A DNA stretch of 64,000 nt from Psychrobacter sp. Ps6. Lineage in GTDB: Bacteria > Pseudomonadota > Gammaproteobacteria > Pseudomonadales > Moraxellaceae. Location: NCBI RefSeq assembly GCF_022129235.1, contig NZ_JADQAI010000008.1, forward strand, positions 93,845-157,844, given 5' to 3'. Under the pieces are notes generated by a model. That model searched no databases. It was not told the origin of the DNA and saw only the letters and a list, made by a program, of their open reading frames with translations. How positions within the stretch are numbered: position 1 is the stretch's first letter; each line of letters opens with the position of its first letter. Shown piece by piece: positions 61,969-64,000 of this stretch. Position numbers and translations under genes: made by a program.

Positions 61969-62540
61969 AAAATGAAAATTTGCATGCAGCCGAGCACGCG
62001 CATGCACACGGCGATGTAAGCCACGGCCAGAGCAGTCATGGAAGTAAAAAGAGTTATATCATCGGCTTTGTACTATCAGCCATTCTGACGGTGATTCCAT
62101 TTGGGCTAATCATGAGCAATATGATGTCAGGCATGAGCGCGATTTGGATGATTGCTGTTTTTGCTGCTGCTCAGGTTTTTGTGCAAGTTTATTTCTTTTT
62201 GCATGTGGACTTTAGCCCTGAACAGCGTAATACGCTTTATAGCCTTTTATTCACACTGTTTGTGGTGGCGATTGTGATGGTTGGTTCATTGTGGATTATG
62301 CACAACGCCAACGAAAACATGATGCCTGGCATGGGTAAAATGCAGATGGACATGGGCATGAAAATGCCAACCAATGCTGATGGTACACCAAGATTAGATC
62401 GTGAGCTTGAAGGTTTTGAAGATAAGTTAGATCTACCAGATACCTACAAGCCGTCTAATCAAGGTGCGCCCGCTGGTACAGCACAAGAAAATCACTCGGA
62501 CATGGCTGATCATTCAGACATGGCCAATATGCAACAGTAA
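61965..62540 (+). CDS. cyoD: cytochrome bo3 ubiquinol oxidase subunit IV, extended
   Basis: CyoD supports assembly of the oxidase copper site. The core (about residues 27-110) has three membrane spans and the family motif [20 protein letters not shown]. At 191 residues it is far longer than E. coli CyoD (109). The N-terminus is His-rich ([16 protein letters not shown]) and the C-terminal ~75 residues are Met/Asp-rich, with [15 protein letters not shown] and an Asp-Met/His-repeat end. Copper binding is a guess from this composition. The start overlaps cyoC. Confidence 0.94.
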   Translation: MKNENLHAAEHAHAHGDVSHGQSSHGSKKSYIIGFVLSAILTVIPFGLIMSNMMSGMSAIWMIAVFAAAQVFVQVYFFLHVDFSPEQRNTLYSLLFTLFVVAIVMVGSLWIMHNANENMMPGMGKMQMDMGMKMPTNADGTPRLDRELEGFEDKLDLPDTYKPSNQGAPAGTAQENHSDMADHSDMANMQQ

Positions 62541-62703
62541 GTTCCTACCTTTCTTATTTGCGCTGTAAGCTTGCGTATATAAGTTATCGCAAATGTCTGA
62601 TGATGAGCTGTTATATACTTTTATATATAGGCTCATCATTCCTAAATGGCAATGTTTCATCCATAGGGCTCAGGCATTTGACGATATTAACTGATGGACA
62701 ATC

Positions 62704-63606
62704 ATGAATAAACTTGCACAGTTAAAAATCGATGTCGCCAAACAACCCCTCGTTCAGGTCATCAAACCTGGCATTGTGTTTGGTAACGCTATTACCGTCT
62801 TGGGTGGCTATTTTTTAGCAGCCAAAGGCAATCTTGATTGGTTGATATTGCTTCAAGCCTTGGTGGGGACTTTGACAGTGATAGCGTCTGGTTGTGTAAT
62901 CAATAACATCATCGATCGTGATATTGACTCGAGGATGCAGCGCACTTGTGACCGTGTTTTGGTGACCGGTGAACTCTCTATTAGAAACGCAATGCTTTAT
63001 GCAGCCTTACTACTAGGTATCGGAGTCGTATGTTTGGCCTTTACCACGCCATTGGCTTTATACTCAGCGTTATTTGGTTATGTCGTTTACGTCGGATTTT
63101 ATAGTCTGTACTTTAAGCGGCACTCTGTTTGGGGAACGTTCATTGGTAGTTTTTCGGGTGCGATTCCGCCAGTGATTGGCTACGCCGCTTTGACGCCGTC
63201 TATTGATGGGGTGTATTGGGTGCTATTTGCCATGTTTGCTATTTGGCAAATGCCACATGCTTATGCCATTGCTGTCTTTCGCAAAAAGGACTACAGTGCG
63301 GCCAGTATTCCAGTATTACCAGTCAAACATTCCTTTAGAATGACTCAGTGGCATATTACGATTAGTATTGCCTGTTTCTTAGTCGTGGGTAGTTTGCTCA
63401 CAGCGTTGAACACGACTGGCTATTGGTATCTGGGTGTCCATCTATTGTTGTCAGGTTATTGGTTAGTTATTGCTATGAAACCGATTAAGGTCACTAGTCA
63501 ACAAGACCAAGTCCAGCAGCAGATTAAGTGGGCGTATAAGATCTTTGGACTATCCATTATTATCATGATGGCGCTATGCTTAATGATGGCGATTGATTAT
63601 GTATAA
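62704..63606 (+). CDS. cyoE: protoheme IX farnesyltransferase (heme O synthase)
   Basis: CyoE adds a farnesyl group to heme B to make heme O for the bo3 oxidase. The 300-residue UbiA-family membrane enzyme has the prenyl-diphosphate Asp-rich motif NNIIDRDIDSRMQRTCDRVL and the second motif region YSLYFKRHSVWGTFIGSFSG with PPVIGYAAL. About nine spans. A 163-base gap from cyoD precedes it. It ends the operon at a terminator. Confidence 0.96.
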   Translation: MNKLAQLKIDVAKQPLVQVIKPGIVFGNAITVLGGYFLAAKGNLDWLILLQALVGTLTVIASGCVINNIIDRDIDSRMQRTCDRVLVTGELSIRNAMLYAALLLGIGVVCLAFTTPLALYSALFGYVVYVGFYSLYFKRHSVWGTFIGSFSGAIPPVIGYAALTPSIDGVYWVLFAMFAIWQMPHAYAIAVFRKKDYSAASIPVLPVKHSFRMTQWHITISIACFLVVGSLLTALNTTGYWYLGVHLLLSGYWLVIAMKPIKVTSQQDQVQQQIKWAYKIFGLSIIIMMALCLMMAIDYV

Positions 63607-63643
63607 AGCTGTATAGTAAAAAATACTGTTGATGAGCATCACT

Positions 63644-63677
63644 AAAAAGCCACTAACCCGAGTAGTGGCTTTTTTTA
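63644..63677 (+). terminator. cyo operon terminator
   Basis: AAAAAGCCACTA (63644-63655) pairs with TAGTGGCTTTTTTT (63663-63676) around a 7-base loop. The T run is strong. It ends cyoABCDE. Confidence 0.92.
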
Positions 63678-63852
63678 TATCTATGCCTTTTCATGCCTAG
63701 TCCTCTAGCGATAGCATTGTAAAAGTATTGCTACACTTTATTTTGCATAGCCATTGTCAAACAAGTAAAATCATTGAAGCATATAACCCATTGAAATATC
63801 TCTACTATTTAGCTTCTATCAGACCAGTTAGCAAAATCCTCGAGATAATCCC

Positions 63853-63880
63853 TTGACCTAGTCTCAAACCCGCGTATAAT
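63853..63880 (+). promoter_or_regulatory. strong promoter P1 at the right edge
   Basis: TTGACC (63853-63858) and TATAAT (63875-63880) are 16 bases apart, followed by the GC-rich discriminator GCCACCC. This form is typical of stringently controlled stable-RNA promoters. Confidence 0.75.
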
Positions 63881-63955
63881 GCCACCCAGTCAAAAGGGAA
63901 GATAGTGAGGAAGCTTAAGCGATTAAGTTATTTCAAACTAAATAGAAAATACCTC

Positions 63956-63983
63956 TTGACTAAATAAATAAAGGGTCTATAAT
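63956..63983 (+). promoter_or_regulatory. strong promoter P2 at the right edge
   Basis: TTGACT (63956-63961) and TATAAT (63978-63983) are 16 bases apart, followed by the discriminator ACGCCC. The upstream 30 bases are AT-rich, as in an UP element. The transcribed gene lies outside the window, probably an rRNA or tRNA operon. Confidence 0.8.
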
Positions 63984-64000
63984 ACGCCCTCATCAGACGG

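Overview
The window looks like a chromosomal segment from a gammaproteobacterium of the Moraxellaceae, most likely Psychrobacter. This is inferred from protein similarity as I recall it, the moderately AT-rich composition, and the gene content: a class A aspartate carbamoyltransferase with a pseudo-dihydroorotase, a three-gene pnt operon, a cyo oxidase and EpmC. No database was searched. I saw no phage, transposase, integrase, CRISPR array, rRNA or tRNA gene inside the window. Nearly everything is housekeeping.

Layout. 1-10.3 kb: the end of the S10 operon (3' part of rpsC to rpsQ), the spc operon (rplN to secY and rpmJ) and the alpha operon (rpsM, rpsK, rpsD, rpoA, rplQ), all on + in the classical order. 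The spacers at the operon borders carry promoter-like and hairpin elements. 10.3-18 kb: yciO-like and epmC on -, then yceD, rpmF, fabD, fabG, acpP and a BON-LysM protein on +, and queG on -. 18-25 kb: the NAD(P)HX repair fusion, a DUF4124 protein and the branched-chain amino acid genes ilvI-ilvH-ilvC behind a long leader. 25-31 kb: an unrecognised membrane protein, a cold-shock protein with a long 5' UTR, a DUF421 protein, etfBA, a SPOUT RNA methyltransferase and fbp. 31.7-34.6 kb: pyrB, an inactive dihydroorotase homologue and a DUF2127 protein. 34.6-41.8 kb: envelope and ion-transport genes (CPA1 antiporter, DUF2254, BrkB family), wrbA, DUF2069 and DUF3108. 42-44.4 kb: groES-groEL behind a good sigma-32-type promoter. 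44.5-51.7 kb: an Lrp-family regulator divergent from an EamA transporter and an aminotransferase, then yaaA and the pnt transhydrogenase operon. 51.8-57.4 kb: a thioesterase-like protein, iscX, a GyrI-like protein, dapE, a 2OG-Fe(II) oxygenase, rlmJ and pssA. 58.2-63.6 kb: the cytochrome bo3 operon cyoABCDE. The last 150 bases hold two tandem near-consensus promoters with GC-rich discriminators, pointing to a stable-RNA operon just past the right edge.

How the genes work together. Ribosome and RNA polymerase assembly, protein export (secY), rRNA and tRNA modification (rlmJ, queG, the SPOUT enzyme) and folding (groESL) form one theme. Fatty-acid initiation and elongation (fabD, fabG, acpP) and phosphatidylserine synthesis (pssA) form a lipid theme. 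ETF, transhydrogenase and cytochrome bo3 form an electron-transfer theme. Most transcription units end in clear Rho-independent terminators, several of them shared by convergent genes.

I found no convincing undescribed multi-gene system. The items most worth a second look are non-coding: two long perfect inverted repeats (47330-47383 and 58019-58065), a terminator-like hairpin inside the spc operon, the csp and ilv leaders, the groES promoter and the promoters at the right edge. Among proteins, the most notable are the His/Met-rich extended CyoD and the pseudo-dihydroorotase.
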